Below are positions 9,705 to 16,240 of a stretch of 18,824 nucleotides of DNA, piece by piece. Each line of letters opens with the position of its first letter. The first letter of the stretch is position 1. The position numbers were made by a program, and so were the translations under genes. The DNA is taken from positions 1 through 18,824 of the forward strand of contig JAIOTF010000291.1 of NCBI GenBank assembly GCA_021107195.1. The letters run 5' to 3'. Source of the stretch: Anaerolineaceae bacterium (lineage in GTDB: Bacteria; Chloroflexota; Anaerolineae; Anaerolineales; Anaerolineaceae). The notes below the pieces were generated by a model that saw only the letters and a program-made list of their open reading frames with translations, had not been told where the DNA came from and ran no database searches.

Positions 9705-10052
9705 TTACAATAAACGCGATTTTTCAGTTGGCCGGGGCGTTTTCACCACCAAAAAGCGGAAAGGCGCATCGCTCTCATTCAGCAAGCGGTGTGGAATACG
9801 GGCCGGGCTGTCCACCAGCATATCTGCAACCACAGTCTGGCGTTCATCGCCAATTTCCACAACACCTGTCCCTTCAAGAATATAGAAAAATACATCCACC
9901 GGAGTAGCATGCCGCCGCATCGATTCTCCTGGCTGCAAAGCGATCATCGTCGCCATGACATGCTCATTGGCATGCAGCGGGTAAGCACTGGCGTTATGTG
10001 TTTTTCGGACATCTTCTGATTCCGGGATTTGCAATGCATTAATGATCTTCAT
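9705..10052 (-). CDS. Small single-domain cupin protein
   Basis: A 115-residue single-domain cupin beta-barrel protein. Motif 1 runs from GESMRRH to ILEGTG and motif 2 includes PHRLLN. His48, His88 and Asn92 are at the expected places, but the second His of the usual HxH pair is Thr50 and the following Glu position is Asp53. The metal site is therefore incomplete, and the protein may bind a ligand or metal without being an enzyme. The start is ATG at 10052, preceded by GAGGTG with a 6-base gap; an upstream in-frame start would need translation across an A+T-rich palindrome with no SD. It ends 167 bases before the GGDEF start; that gap (9538-9704) holds only a weak 6-bp hairpin and T-runs. No operon partner indicates its substrate. 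Confidence 0.82.
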   Translation of the reverse strand: MKIINALQIPESEDVRKTHNASAYPLHANEHVMATMIALQPGESMRRHATPVDVFFYILEGTGVVEIGDERQTVVADMLVDSPARIPHRLLNESDAPFRFLVVKTPRPTEKSRLL

Positions 10053-10069
10053 CGGGCACCTCATCTTAT

Positions 10070-10083
10070 TTTTAAATTTAAAA
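10070..10083 (-). promoter_or_regulatory. A+T palindrome in front of the cupin gene
   Basis: TTTTAAATTTAAAA is a perfect 14-bp palindrome 18 bases upstream of the cupin start codon. It could be an operator or promoter element for the cupin gene, but A+T-only palindromes also arise easily by chance. Confidence 0.3.
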
Positions 10084-10116
10084 TATTTTGGGGCGAAGCA
10101 GAGAAGAGAAAAATCA

Positions 10117-10153
10117 ACGCCCATCAGTTAGGTATAGAATAACCGATGGGCGT
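10117..10153. repeat. Orphan long inverted repeat at the edge of the restriction island
   Basis: ACGCCCATCAGTTA (10117-10130) and TAACCGATGGGCGT (10140-10153) pair over 13 of 14 positions around a 9-base loop; the outer nine pairs are perfect. Read on the minus strand, the stem is followed by TGATTTTTCTC and looks like an intrinsic terminator, but no minus-strand gene lies upstream to be terminated. It sits between the cupin gene and the restriction operon. It could be a boundary element, an orphan terminator left by gene loss, or an attenuator in the cupin leader. Confidence 0.6.
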
Positions 10154-10240
10154 AATTTTGCATGTGACTTTTGTTGTACATTTAATACGTTTGGTGCAGT
10201 GCAAGTGAGCTGTTGGGCTTTACGGGCTAGCCTGAGTAAA

Positions 10241-10271
10241 TTGTCTCTTGCTTAATTTGGGTAAATATATT
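10241..10271 (+). promoter_or_regulatory. Candidate promoter of the restriction operon
   Basis: TTGTCT (10241-10246) and TATATT (10266-10271) are separated by 19 bases, two more than ideal, and an A+T-rich stretch surrounds the -10. It lies about 40 bases before the start of the first operon gene. The rest of the 10154-10312 gap holds nothing else I recognise. Confidence 0.35.
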
Positions 10272-10312
10272 ATCATTCAGTAGCAAGGATACTGCACAAA
10301 AAAGGATTGCCT

Positions 10313-10918
10313 TTGACTAATCATCAAACAACACTAAAAGAAATCGTGAAGGTGCGGGTGGGGTATCAAGCCCGCGGCCGCATTGAGGAAGACCTGGATG
10401 GGGACTTCGTCATTATTCGGCCTCAGGATTTCAGTGAGAATGGCAGTTTGAACATCGGTGAGGCGATGTGCTTTCGGCCGGCTTTGCGGATTGATCCCCG
10501 CAAGCACCTCGTTTCTGCCGGGGATATTCTTTTGCAGGCGCGTGGGTTGACGCACCAGGCGTACCTGATTGACGAGCCGCTGGAGAACGCCGTCGCGGCC
10601 AACACTTTCTATATTGTCAGAATTCTCGACGACGCGAAAGTGCTCCCTGCTTATTTGACGTGGTGGATGAACCAACCAACGGTGCAGGGATATTTTGAAC
10701 GGGGGAGAAGTGTCAGCACGATCCCTTTCATATCAAAAAAGGTGCTGTTAGACGCTCCGGTGGAAATTCCGCCTTTGGCCATGCAGGAGAAGATCAGCAG
10801 TTTGGTCAAGCTGTGGCAGCGGGAGCAGGGATTGCTGGACGATCTCAAAAACAATAGAGAAAACTTAATCCATGCAGTGGCGCGAAAGGCCGTTGCAGAT
10901 TCATTGGAGGAGAACTAA
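10313..10918 (+). CDS. hsdS: Half-length type I restriction specificity subunit (single TRD)
   Basis: This 201-residue protein resembles one half of HsdS: one target-recognition domain (about residues 1-150) followed by a helical conserved region (about 150-200) after IPPLAMQEKI, the equivalent of the IPxxEQxxI block. HsdS subunits select the DNA sequence that the complex methylates and cuts. Full-length proteins have two TRDs in about 400 residues, so this one would have to dimerise to read a palindromic site. The start is a TTG; I chose 10313 because AAGGA (10302-10306) lies six bases upstream of it, whereas the in-frame TTG at 10307 touches the SD. Its TAA overlaps the hsdM ATG (TAATG), so the two are translationally coupled. 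A complete hsdS lies downstream, making this a second specificity gene. DNA-binding assignment is family-based; its target is unknown. Confidence 0.72.
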   Translation: MTNHQTTLKEIVKVRVGYQARGRIEEDLDGDFVIIRPQDFSENGSLNIGEAMCFRPALRIDPRKHLVSAGDILLQARGLTHQAYLIDEPLENAVAANTFYIVRILDDAKVLPAYLTWWMNQPTVQGYFERGRSVSTIPFISKKVLLDAPVEIPPLAMQEKISSLVKLWQREQGLLDDLKNNRENLIHAVARKAVADSLEEN

Positions 10919-12459
10919 TGGCAGATAAAACCATTTCACAGCGGGAACTCGGAGAAATTGTGTGGCGGGCCTGCGATACATTCCGCGGCACATTGGACCC
11001 GGCGGATTACAAGAATTACATCCTGACGATGCTGTTCATCAAATATCTCAGTGATCTTTACAAAGACCGCAAAGCGGCCTATGAGAAACGCTACGGGGAC
11101 AACCAGGAACGGGTGAAAAGGGCTTTGGGGCGGGAACGCTTTCGCATTCCTGAAACAGCAACCTTTGACTATCTTTACAGCAAACGGGATGCCTCCAATA
11201 TTGGTGAGCTTATTAATGAGGCTTTGGAAAAAATCGAGGATGCGAACAAATCTAAGCTCGAAGGGGTTTTCCGCAATATTGACTTCAACAGCGAGGCTGC
11301 TTTGGGGGAGACCAAAGACCGCAACCGGCGGCTTAAAAATCTGCTGGATGATTTTGCCGACAAGCGCCTGGACTTGCGCCCCTCGGTTGTGGGAAACCGC
11401 GACATCATCGGGGATGTGTATGAATATCTGATCGGCAAGTTTGCCGCTGATGCCGGCAAGAAGGCCGGGGAGTTCTATACCCCGCCGGAAGTATCCATCC
11501 TGCTGGCGAAGCTGGTGGATCCGCAGCCGGGCAACCGGATTTGTGACCCGGCCTGTGGTTCCGGTTCGCTGCTCATCCGCGTTGGCAAAGAAGTGGGCGG
11601 GGACAATTTCTACCTGGCCGGGCAGGAGAGCAATGGTTCCACCTGGTCATTGTGCCGGATGAACATGTTCCTGCATGAAATGGATGCCGCCCGCATTGAG
11701 TGGTGCGACACGATCACCAACCCCAAACTGATTGAGGATGACGAGCTGATGCGTTTTGATGTGGTGGTCGCCAATCCGCCCTTCTCCCTCAAAAAGTGGG
11801 GGTACGAAACAATTTCGGATGGAGACAGATACAACCGCTTTCATCGCGGTCTGCCACCCAGAAGCCGCGGTGACTATGCCTTTGTTTCTCATATGATCGA
11901 GAGCGCGGTGGAAATGGGCGGCAAAGTGGGCGTGGTTGTACCGCACGGCGTTTTGTTCCGCAGCGGGGCGGAGGGCAATATCCGCCAGAAATTGATCGAG
12001 GATAATTTGCTGGAGGCGGTGATTGGCCTGCCGGAGAAAGTGTTTTATGGGACGGGCATCCCGGTCGCCATCCTGATCTTCAACAAGGGACGCAAAGCAT
12101 GGAAAGAAGCCCAAAGCGAGCGCGACCAGCATGTGTTGTTCATTGATGCCAGCCGGGAATTTGGCGATGGCACCAAGCAAAACCGCCTGCGGGATGAGGA
12201 TGTCGCCAAAATTGTGAACACATTCCAGGAATTTGCCGAGATGGAAAAGTACGCTCACAAAGCCACATTGGACGAAATGAAAGAAGCAGATTTCAATCTC
12301 AATATCCCGCGCTATGTGGACACTTTTGAAGAGGAAGAGGAAATTGACATCCCTGCGGTACAGGCCGAGATTGCAACCATTGAAGCAGAATTGGCTGAAG
12401 TGCAGGCGCAGATGGCGGAGTACCTGAAGGAATTGGGATTGGATTCCCGGGAGGGATAA
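10918..12459 (+). CDS. hsdM: Type I restriction-modification DNA methyltransferase subunit
   Basis: The 513-residue protein is an N6-adenine methyltransferase that modifies the host site together with HsdS and forms the core of the restriction complex with HsdR. The N-terminal helical domain (HsdM_N, containing YKNYILTMLFIKYLSD) occupies about residues 1-160. FYTPPEVSILLAKL introduces the SAM-binding fold. Motif I is DPACGSG at residues 210-216, and the catalytic motif IV is NPPF at 286-289, both intact. The C-terminal 60 residues are Glu/Ala-rich and likely form a coiled coil that contacts HsdS. The length is normal. GGAGGAG lies just upstream of ATG 10918, which overlaps the stop of the half-HsdS gene; the next gene starts three bases after the stop. 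Confidence 0.95.
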   Translation: MADKTISQRELGEIVWRACDTFRGTLDPADYKNYILTMLFIKYLSDLYKDRKAAYEKRYGDNQERVKRALGRERFRIPETATFDYLYSKRDASNIGELINEALEKIEDANKSKLEGVFRNIDFNSEAALGETKDRNRRLKNLLDDFADKRLDLRPSVVGNRDIIGDVYEYLIGKFAADAGKKAGEFYTPPEVSILLAKLVDPQPGNRICDPACGSGSLLIRVGKEVGGDNFYLAGQESNGSTWSLCRMNMFLHEMDAARIEWCDTITNPKLIEDDELMRFDVVVANPPFSLKKWGYETISDGDRYNRFHRGLPPRSRGDYAFVSHMIESAVEMGGKVGVVVPHGVLFRSGAEGNIRQKLIEDNLLEAVIGLPEKVFYGTGIPVAILIFNKGRKAWKEAQSERDQHVLFIDASREFGDGTKQNRLRDEDVAKIVNTFQEFAEMEKYAHKATLDEMKEADFNLNIPRYVDTFEEEEEIDIPAVQAEIATIEAELAEVQAQMAEYLKELGLDSREG

Positions 12460-12462
12460 TCA

Positions 12463-13479
12463 ATGACAAATCAGGAAAACAGATCAGAACTCCTCATGTT
12501 TCAAACCGAAGATGGCAGTACGCGCATCAATGTCATCCTGGATAGTGAAACCGTGTGGCTCAGCCAGAAATTGATTGCGGAGCTTTATCAAAGGAATGTG
12601 CCAACGATCAATGAGCATATCAAGAATATTTATACGGAGGGGGAATTGGAACAAGGGGCAACTATTCGGAATTTCCGAATAGTTCAACAAGAAGGGGGGC
12701 GTGAGGTCTCTCGTATGGTGGAATATTACAACCTGGACATGATCCTTTCTGTTGGCTATCGCGTGCGTTCTCACCGCGGTACGCAGTTCAGGAAGTGGGC
12801 TACAACTCAGTTGACAGAATTCCTGATCAAGGGCTTTGTGATGGATGATGAGCGCCTGAAGGATGGCCGTGGATATGACTATTTTGATGAATTATTGGAG
12901 CGTATCCGTGATATTCGGGCCAGCGAGAAGCGTTTTTATCAAAAGGTGAAGGATATTTATACCACTGCGGTGGATTATGACCCTCATACTGAGATGGCGA
13001 AGAATTTCTTTGCCGCTGTGCAGAATAAGATGCATTGGGCCATTCATGGCCACACTGCTGCCGAATTAATCACAGACCGCGCGGATGCCAACAAGCCCAA
13101 TATGGGATTGACCAGTTGGAAAGGCGCAAAAGTGCGTAAGGGGGATATCTCGATTGCAAAGAATTATCTGACCGGGGACGAAATCCGTTCTTTGAACCGG
13201 ATCGTGACCATGTATCTGGATTATGCAGAAGAACAGGCCGAGCGCCGCAGGGCGATGACCATGCAGGATTGGGCTGACAGGCTGGATGCATTCTTGCGTT
13301 TCAATGAACGTGAGGTGCTGCGAGATGCCGGCAAGGTCAGTGCGGAGGTGGCAAAGAAACTGGCTGAAGACGAGTATGAGCAATTAAACAAACAGCGTCT
13401 ATTGAGCGAAGCCCGACAGGCTGATGATGAAATTGAACAGCTTGGCCGCTGGTTGGAGGGGCAGCCTAAGGATGAGTAA
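12463..13479 (+). CDS. rhuM: RhuM-family protein
   Basis: This 338-residue protein matches the RhuM family (PF13310), first named from a Salmonella pathogenicity island and often found inside type I restriction loci; its biochemical role is not established. The N-terminal third has a helix-turn-helix look (VWLSQKLIAELYQRNVPTINEHIKNIY), like phage antirepressor/Bro N-terminal domains, then YYNLDMILSVGYRV and a conserved TQFRKWAT block. The C-terminal half is helical and charged, and includes LTGDEIRSLNRIV. The length is normal, so it is probably intact. It starts three bases after hsdM, with a GGAGGG SD in the end of that gene, and overlaps hsdS by 8 bases. This context suggests a regulatory or accessory part of the restriction system, which is inference. 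Confidence 0.88.
   Translation: MTNQENRSELLMFQTEDGSTRINVILDSETVWLSQKLIAELYQRNVPTINEHIKNIYTEGELEQGATIRNFRIVQQEGGREVSRMVEYYNLDMILSVGYRVRSHRGTQFRKWATTQLTEFLIKGFVMDDERLKDGRGYDYFDELLERIRDIRASEKRFYQKVKDIYTTAVDYDPHTEMAKNFFAAVQNKMHWAIHGHTAAELITDRADANKPNMGLTSWKGAKVRKGDISIAKNYLTGDEIRSLNRIVTMYLDYAEEQAERRRAMTMQDWADRLDAFLRFNEREVLRDAGKVSAEVAKKLAEDEYEQLNKQRLLSEARQADDEIEQLGRWLEGQPKDE
12660..12684. repeat. Perfect 25-base palindrome inside rhuM
   Basis: AACTATTCGGAA and TTCCGAATAGTT flank a single central T at 12672, with no mismatches. It encodes the protein stretch TIRNFRIV of RhuM. In mRNA it would form a very stable hairpin about 200 bases into the gene; in DNA it could be a symmetric binding site. Confidence 0.9.
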
Positions 13480-14731
13480 ACGCAACGAAAACAGGCCGGG
13501 GTATGAAGAGACAAAGATTGGGTGGATCCCTAGTGATTGGCAAGCGATTAAGCTTAAAGATATAGGGGAATTTTCAAAGGGTGCTGGTATTACTAAGGCT
13601 GATTTGCTTCTCGAAGGACTACCAGCTATTCGTTATGGCGAAATTTATACAACTCACCATTACATTGTCAAGCGATTCTACTCATACATTAGCTCTGAAG
13701 TGGCTTCAACCAGTCATAAAATTTCCAAGGGCGATATTCTGTTTGCAGGTTCCGGTGAAACACGTGAGGAAATTGGCAAATGTGTTGCTTATACCAAAGA
13801 GGAAGTTGCTTATGCTGGTGGAGACATTATACTTCTAAGGTTAATCCTGGGAAATCCGGCTTTTTGGGGTTATTGTCTTAATTCCAGTATAGTTAACCAC
13901 CAAAAATTTAAATTGGGACAAGGCCATTCTGTTGTCCATATTTATAGCAGCTTGTTGAAAGATTTGATCGTTCAATTTCCCCCTATCCCTGAACAACGCA
14001 AAATCGCAGACATCCTAAGCACTTGGGACAGGGCGATTGAGCTGGCGGAAAAACAAATCAAAGCCAAGCAGCGATTGAAAAAAGGCCTGATGCAGCAGTT
14101 GCTTACCGGGAAGATGCGGTTTCCGGGGTTTGAAGAGGAGTGGAAAGAATATAAGGTCGGGAATATTGCAGACTTAACTGCTGGTGGTACACCTAGCACT
14201 AGGATTCCCGAATATTGGAATGGAAATATTCGATGGATGAAATCAGGTGATATACACCAAAAACGTATTTTTGAAGTTGAGAATAGAATAACTCAAAAAG
14301 GACTAGATAATTCAAGTGCAAAAATGTTGCCGGTAAATTCTGTTCTTATAGCATTGGCAGGGCAAGGCAAAACGCGAGGAACAGTAGCGATAAACAAAGT
14401 GGAATTATCAACAAATCAATCAGTTGCTGCCATAATACCAGATGAGGAATATATAAGTTTTGAGTTTTTGTATTACATTCTTGACTCCAGATACGAAGAA
14501 TTGCGAAGGCTTTCTACAGGAGATGGTGGGCGCGGAGGGTTAAACTTAAAATTACTTCGATCAATCAAGTTGTTAGCTCCTTTCTTAGAAGAACAAAAAC
14601 GAATCGTTTATGTCCTAGTAACTATTGAACATGGGATTACCAAACTTGAAGAAAAAGTGATTGCCCTCAATATTCAAAAACAAGGCTTGATGCAAAAATT
14701 ACTCACTGGTGAGGTGAGGGTAAGAGAGTAA
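13472..14731 (+). CDS. hsdS: Type I restriction specificity subunit, full length (two TRDs)
   Basis: The 419-residue protein has the classical HsdS layout: TRD1 (about 15-160), central conserved region, TRD2 (about 220-370), and C-terminal conserved region. The two conserved regions carry the repeated motifs KKGLMQQLLTGKMR (203-216) and KQGLMQKLLTGEVR (403-416), spaced 200 residues apart, the internal duplication expected of HsdS. FPPIPEQRKIADIL closes TRD1. It should recognise a bipartite sequence and anchor HsdM and HsdR. ATG 13472 lies inside the end of rhuM (8-base overlap) with GGAGGGG upstream; an in-frame ATG at 13424 would only add rhuM-overlapping residues. The TRD coding parts are visibly A+T-richer than hsdM, as expected for domains exchanged by recombination. 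Confidence 0.93.
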   Translation: MSKRNENRPGYEETKIGWIPSDWQAIKLKDIGEFSKGAGITKADLLLEGLPAIRYGEIYTTHHYIVKRFYSYISSEVASTSHKISKGDILFAGSGETREEIGKCVAYTKEEVAYAGGDIILLRLILGNPAFWGYCLNSSIVNHQKFKLGQGHSVVHIYSSLLKDLIVQFPPIPEQRKIADILSTWDRAIELAEKQIKAKQRLKKGLMQQLLTGKMRFPGFEEEWKEYKVGNIADLTAGGTPSTRIPEYWNGNIRWMKSGDIHQKRIFEVENRITQKGLDNSSAKMLPVNSVLIALAGQGKTRGTVAINKVELSTNQSVAAIIPDEEYISFEFLYYILDSRYEELRRLSTGDGGRGGLNLKLLRSIKLLAPFLEEQKRIVYVLVTIEHGITKLEEKVIALNIQKQGLMQKLLTGEVRVRE

Positions 14732-14742
14732 AGGAGAGAAAA

Positions 14743-15705
14743 TTGTTTGACTCAATAAATGAGATGCAAATTCCAATTCCTCATGATGAAAATGGTATGG
14801 TGGGAAGGGAATGTCCTAATTCTGAATGTCTTGGCTTTTTCAAGATCAAACTGGGAACCGGCATCTTAGAAGAAGGCTACAATCAATGCTTTTGTCCATA
14901 TTGTGGATATAAAAGTACTCAAGAGCATTTTCTTACTCAAGAGCAGTTGAATTATGCCAAAAGCATTGCAATCCGTGAAACACAAAATGCTCTTGAAAAA
15001 GAATTTAGAAAATGGGATCGCCAACTTCGTTCTGGTACCCGAAATAGTTTTATCAAACTCAGCGTAGAGTACAAAAAAAACCACCAACCCATAGCTTACT
15101 ATGCTGAACCTGAATTGGAAACACACTTAACTTGTGAAAATTGTGGTTTGGTGTATGCAGTTTATGGAAAGTTTGCTTATTGTCCAAATTGTGGCGCTGA
15201 TAATACCCTCCAAATATTGAAAGCAAACTTGGAATTAGTTAGAAAGATGATTGCGCAGATAAAATCTCAGGAAGATCCTGAATTTCGGGAATATTTGATT
15301 CATACGGCTTTAGGAAATGTAGTGTCTGCATTCGATTCGTTTGGTAAGAACACCGTAACTTTGTTTACCAAACACACTGAAAAATCCGAAATCAGAATTT
15401 CTTTCCAGAATATCATAAAGGCGGGAGAGAAAATTCAAAAAGAATTTGGATTGGATATATATGATGGTTTAGGAGATGAGAAATGGCAACAAATTGTTGT
15501 CAATTTTCAGAAACGTCACTTGATTTCCCATAATGACGCTATTGTTGATGAGGTGTACCTAACAATTACAAGTGATCGAAATTCAATATTGGGAAGAGCA
15601 GTAATTGTATCAATAGAAGACATTGAAGATATGCTTGATTCGATTGAGTATATTGCGAAGAAACTCCAATCAGGGTTAGTAGATTGGAAAGTAAAGATCA
15701 AGTAA
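14743..15705 (+). CDS. Zinc-ribbon protein with candidate HEPN RNase domain
   Basis: I do not recognise this 320-residue protein as a named family, but its parts are readable. Two zinc-ribbon-like modules occupy the N-terminal half: Cys24 and Cys29 with Cys51 and Cys54 (Cys49 extra), and Cys131/Cys134 with Cys147/Cys150. A charged helical stretch lies between them. The C-terminal part (about 175-320) is predicted helical and contains KRHLISHND, in which Arg258 and His263 form an Rx4H motif, the catalytic signature of HEPN ribonucleases; IVDEVYL follows, as in several HEPN-like proteins. A defence RNase or nucleic-acid sensor is therefore plausible, by inference. Start is TTG 14743 behind AGGAGAG; ATG 14764 is the alternative. 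It begins 11 bases after hsdS and is the most A+T-rich gene of the operon, suggesting a foreign origin. Confidence 0.62.
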   Translation: MFDSINEMQIPIPHDENGMVGRECPNSECLGFFKIKLGTGILEEGYNQCFCPYCGYKSTQEHFLTQEQLNYAKSIAIRETQNALEKEFRKWDRQLRSGTRNSFIKLSVEYKKNHQPIAYYAEPELETHLTCENCGLVYAVYGKFAYCPNCGADNTLQILKANLELVRKMIAQIKSQEDPEFREYLIHTALGNVVSAFDSFGKNTVTLFTKHTEKSEIRISFQNIIKAGEKIQKEFGLDIYDGLGDEKWQQIVVNFQKRHLISHNDAIVDEVYLTITSDRNSILGRAVIVSIEDIEDMLDSIEYIAKKLQSGLVDWKVKIK

Positions 15706-15717
15706 TAAGGAAAAAAC

Positions 15718-15954
15718 ATGACCAAGAGTAAGCAAAAAACAACACACGTTGTTCCAAATCCTGATGGTGGTTGGGATGTCAAAAAAGGCGGACAAAAGGA
15801 ACCCATTTCGCATCACAGAAAGAAAGACTCTGCTGTTAATAGTGGCCGCAAAACGAGCAAAAAAGAAAAAAGTGAATTGTATATTCACGGCAAGGATGGA
15901 AAAATCCAGCGCAAGGACAGCCATGGCGGTGATCCGCATCCGCCGGAAGGGTAA
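15718..15954 (+). CDS. DUF2188 domain protein
   Basis: The 78-residue basic protein matches DUF2188 (PF09954). It has HVVPNPDGGWDVKKGG at the start, a Lys-rich helix, then LYIHGKDGKIQRKDSHGGDP near the end, which is the whole domain. Its function is unknown; the fold is small and often appears beside mobile or defence genes. AAGGAAA precedes ATG 15718, 12 bases after the previous stop, so it is probably the last gene of the first operon segment. It could be a small partner or regulator of the zinc-ribbon protein upstream, but nothing in the sequence proves that. Confidence 0.85.
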   Translation: MTKSKQKTTHVVPNPDGGWDVKKGGQKEPISHHRKKDSAVNSGRKTSKKEKSELYIHGKDGKIQRKDSHGGDPHPPEG

Positions 15955-15999
15955 AAGCCTATGAACAAAAACAGCAACAGCGCAAATCCAACTTGCAAA

Positions 16000-16019
16000 A
16001 CCATTGATTTTCCAATGGT
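16000..16019 (+). repeat. Small stem-loop after the DUF2188 gene
   Basis: ACCATTG and CAATGGT form a perfect 7-bp stem with a 6-base loop, 45 bases after the DUF2188 stop. No T-run follows. It is the first of three hairpins in this gap. A 51-codon frame spans the gap (15961-16116), but it has no good SD and its composition is dictated by the hairpins, so I do not call it a gene. Confidence 0.5.
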
Positions 16020-16045
16020 CTTCTGCTATCCTGTGTTTACATTTC

Positions 16046-16066
16046 CCCCGATCTCTAGAGACGGGG
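16046..16066 (+). repeat. G+C-rich stem-loop in front of the terminator-like hairpin
   Basis: CCCCG pairs with CGGGG, and the inner TCTC pairs with GAGA once one bulged A is allowed. It lies three bases before the next hairpin; the two could stack or compete. Confidence 0.5.
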
Positions 16067-16069
16067 TGC

Positions 16070-16100
16070 GAGGCGGCTCTGCCGCCTCTGCGGTTTTAAT
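16070..16100 (+). terminator. Terminator-like hairpin between DUF2188 and hsdR
   Basis: GAGGCGGC and GCCGCCTC make a perfect 8-bp G+C stem with loop TCT at 16070-16088. TGCGG and then TTTTAAT follow. The T-run is short and set back five bases, so termination may be partial, which would reduce but not abolish hsdR expression relative to hsdM and hsdS. Confidence 0.5.
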
Positions 16101-16112
16101 ACAGGGGGAGAT

Positions 16113-16228
16113 GTGAAAACTTTTGTCTACGCAGATGGCTTTAACCTTTATTGCGGGGCGGTCAAGGACGCCCTATAAATGACTCAACTGAGGATGTCAG
16201 AGGCTCTTTTCACAAACCGGAAAACTGG
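16113..16228 (+). pseudogene. Remnant of a NYN-domain (PIN-like) ribonuclease gene
   Basis: A GTG at 16113 with a strong SD (GGGGGAG, 16104-16110) opens a frame of only 21 codons reading MKTFVYADGFNLYCGAVKD before TAA at 16176-16178. This is a textbook start of a NYN-domain protein, whose family opening is close to VYVDGFNLYYGALKG and includes the first catalytic Asp. The rest of the usual 200 or so residues is missing. In another frame, 16184-16228 reads STEDVRGSFHKPENW, which resembles the normal C-terminal end of such proteins (NGTIRKPEGW-like). The simplest reading is an internal deletion that joined the two ends out of frame. The N-terminal match is strong, the C-terminal match is an inference from memory of the family. 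The tail is in frame with hsdR and contains its SD. Confidence 0.65.
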
Positions 16229-16240
16229 CAGGAGATTTCT

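Noticed and set aside
10053..10124. N-terminal extension of the cupin protein to 139 residues
   Set aside because: The added residues are encoded by an A+T palindrome and half of the inverted repeat, with no SD; ATG 10052 has a good GAGGTG.
12660..12684. CRISPR repeat or insertion-sequence end
   Set aside because: The palindrome occurs once in the window and lies within an intact rhuM frame.
13472..14731. Internal duplication in hsdS as a recent gene fusion
   Set aside because: The repeat of the LLTG-containing conserved region is the normal two-fold design of HsdS proteins.
15961..16116. A 51-codon frame between DUF2188 and the NYN remnant
   Set aside because: It has a poorly placed SD, no recognisable motif, and its sequence is dominated by the three hairpins.
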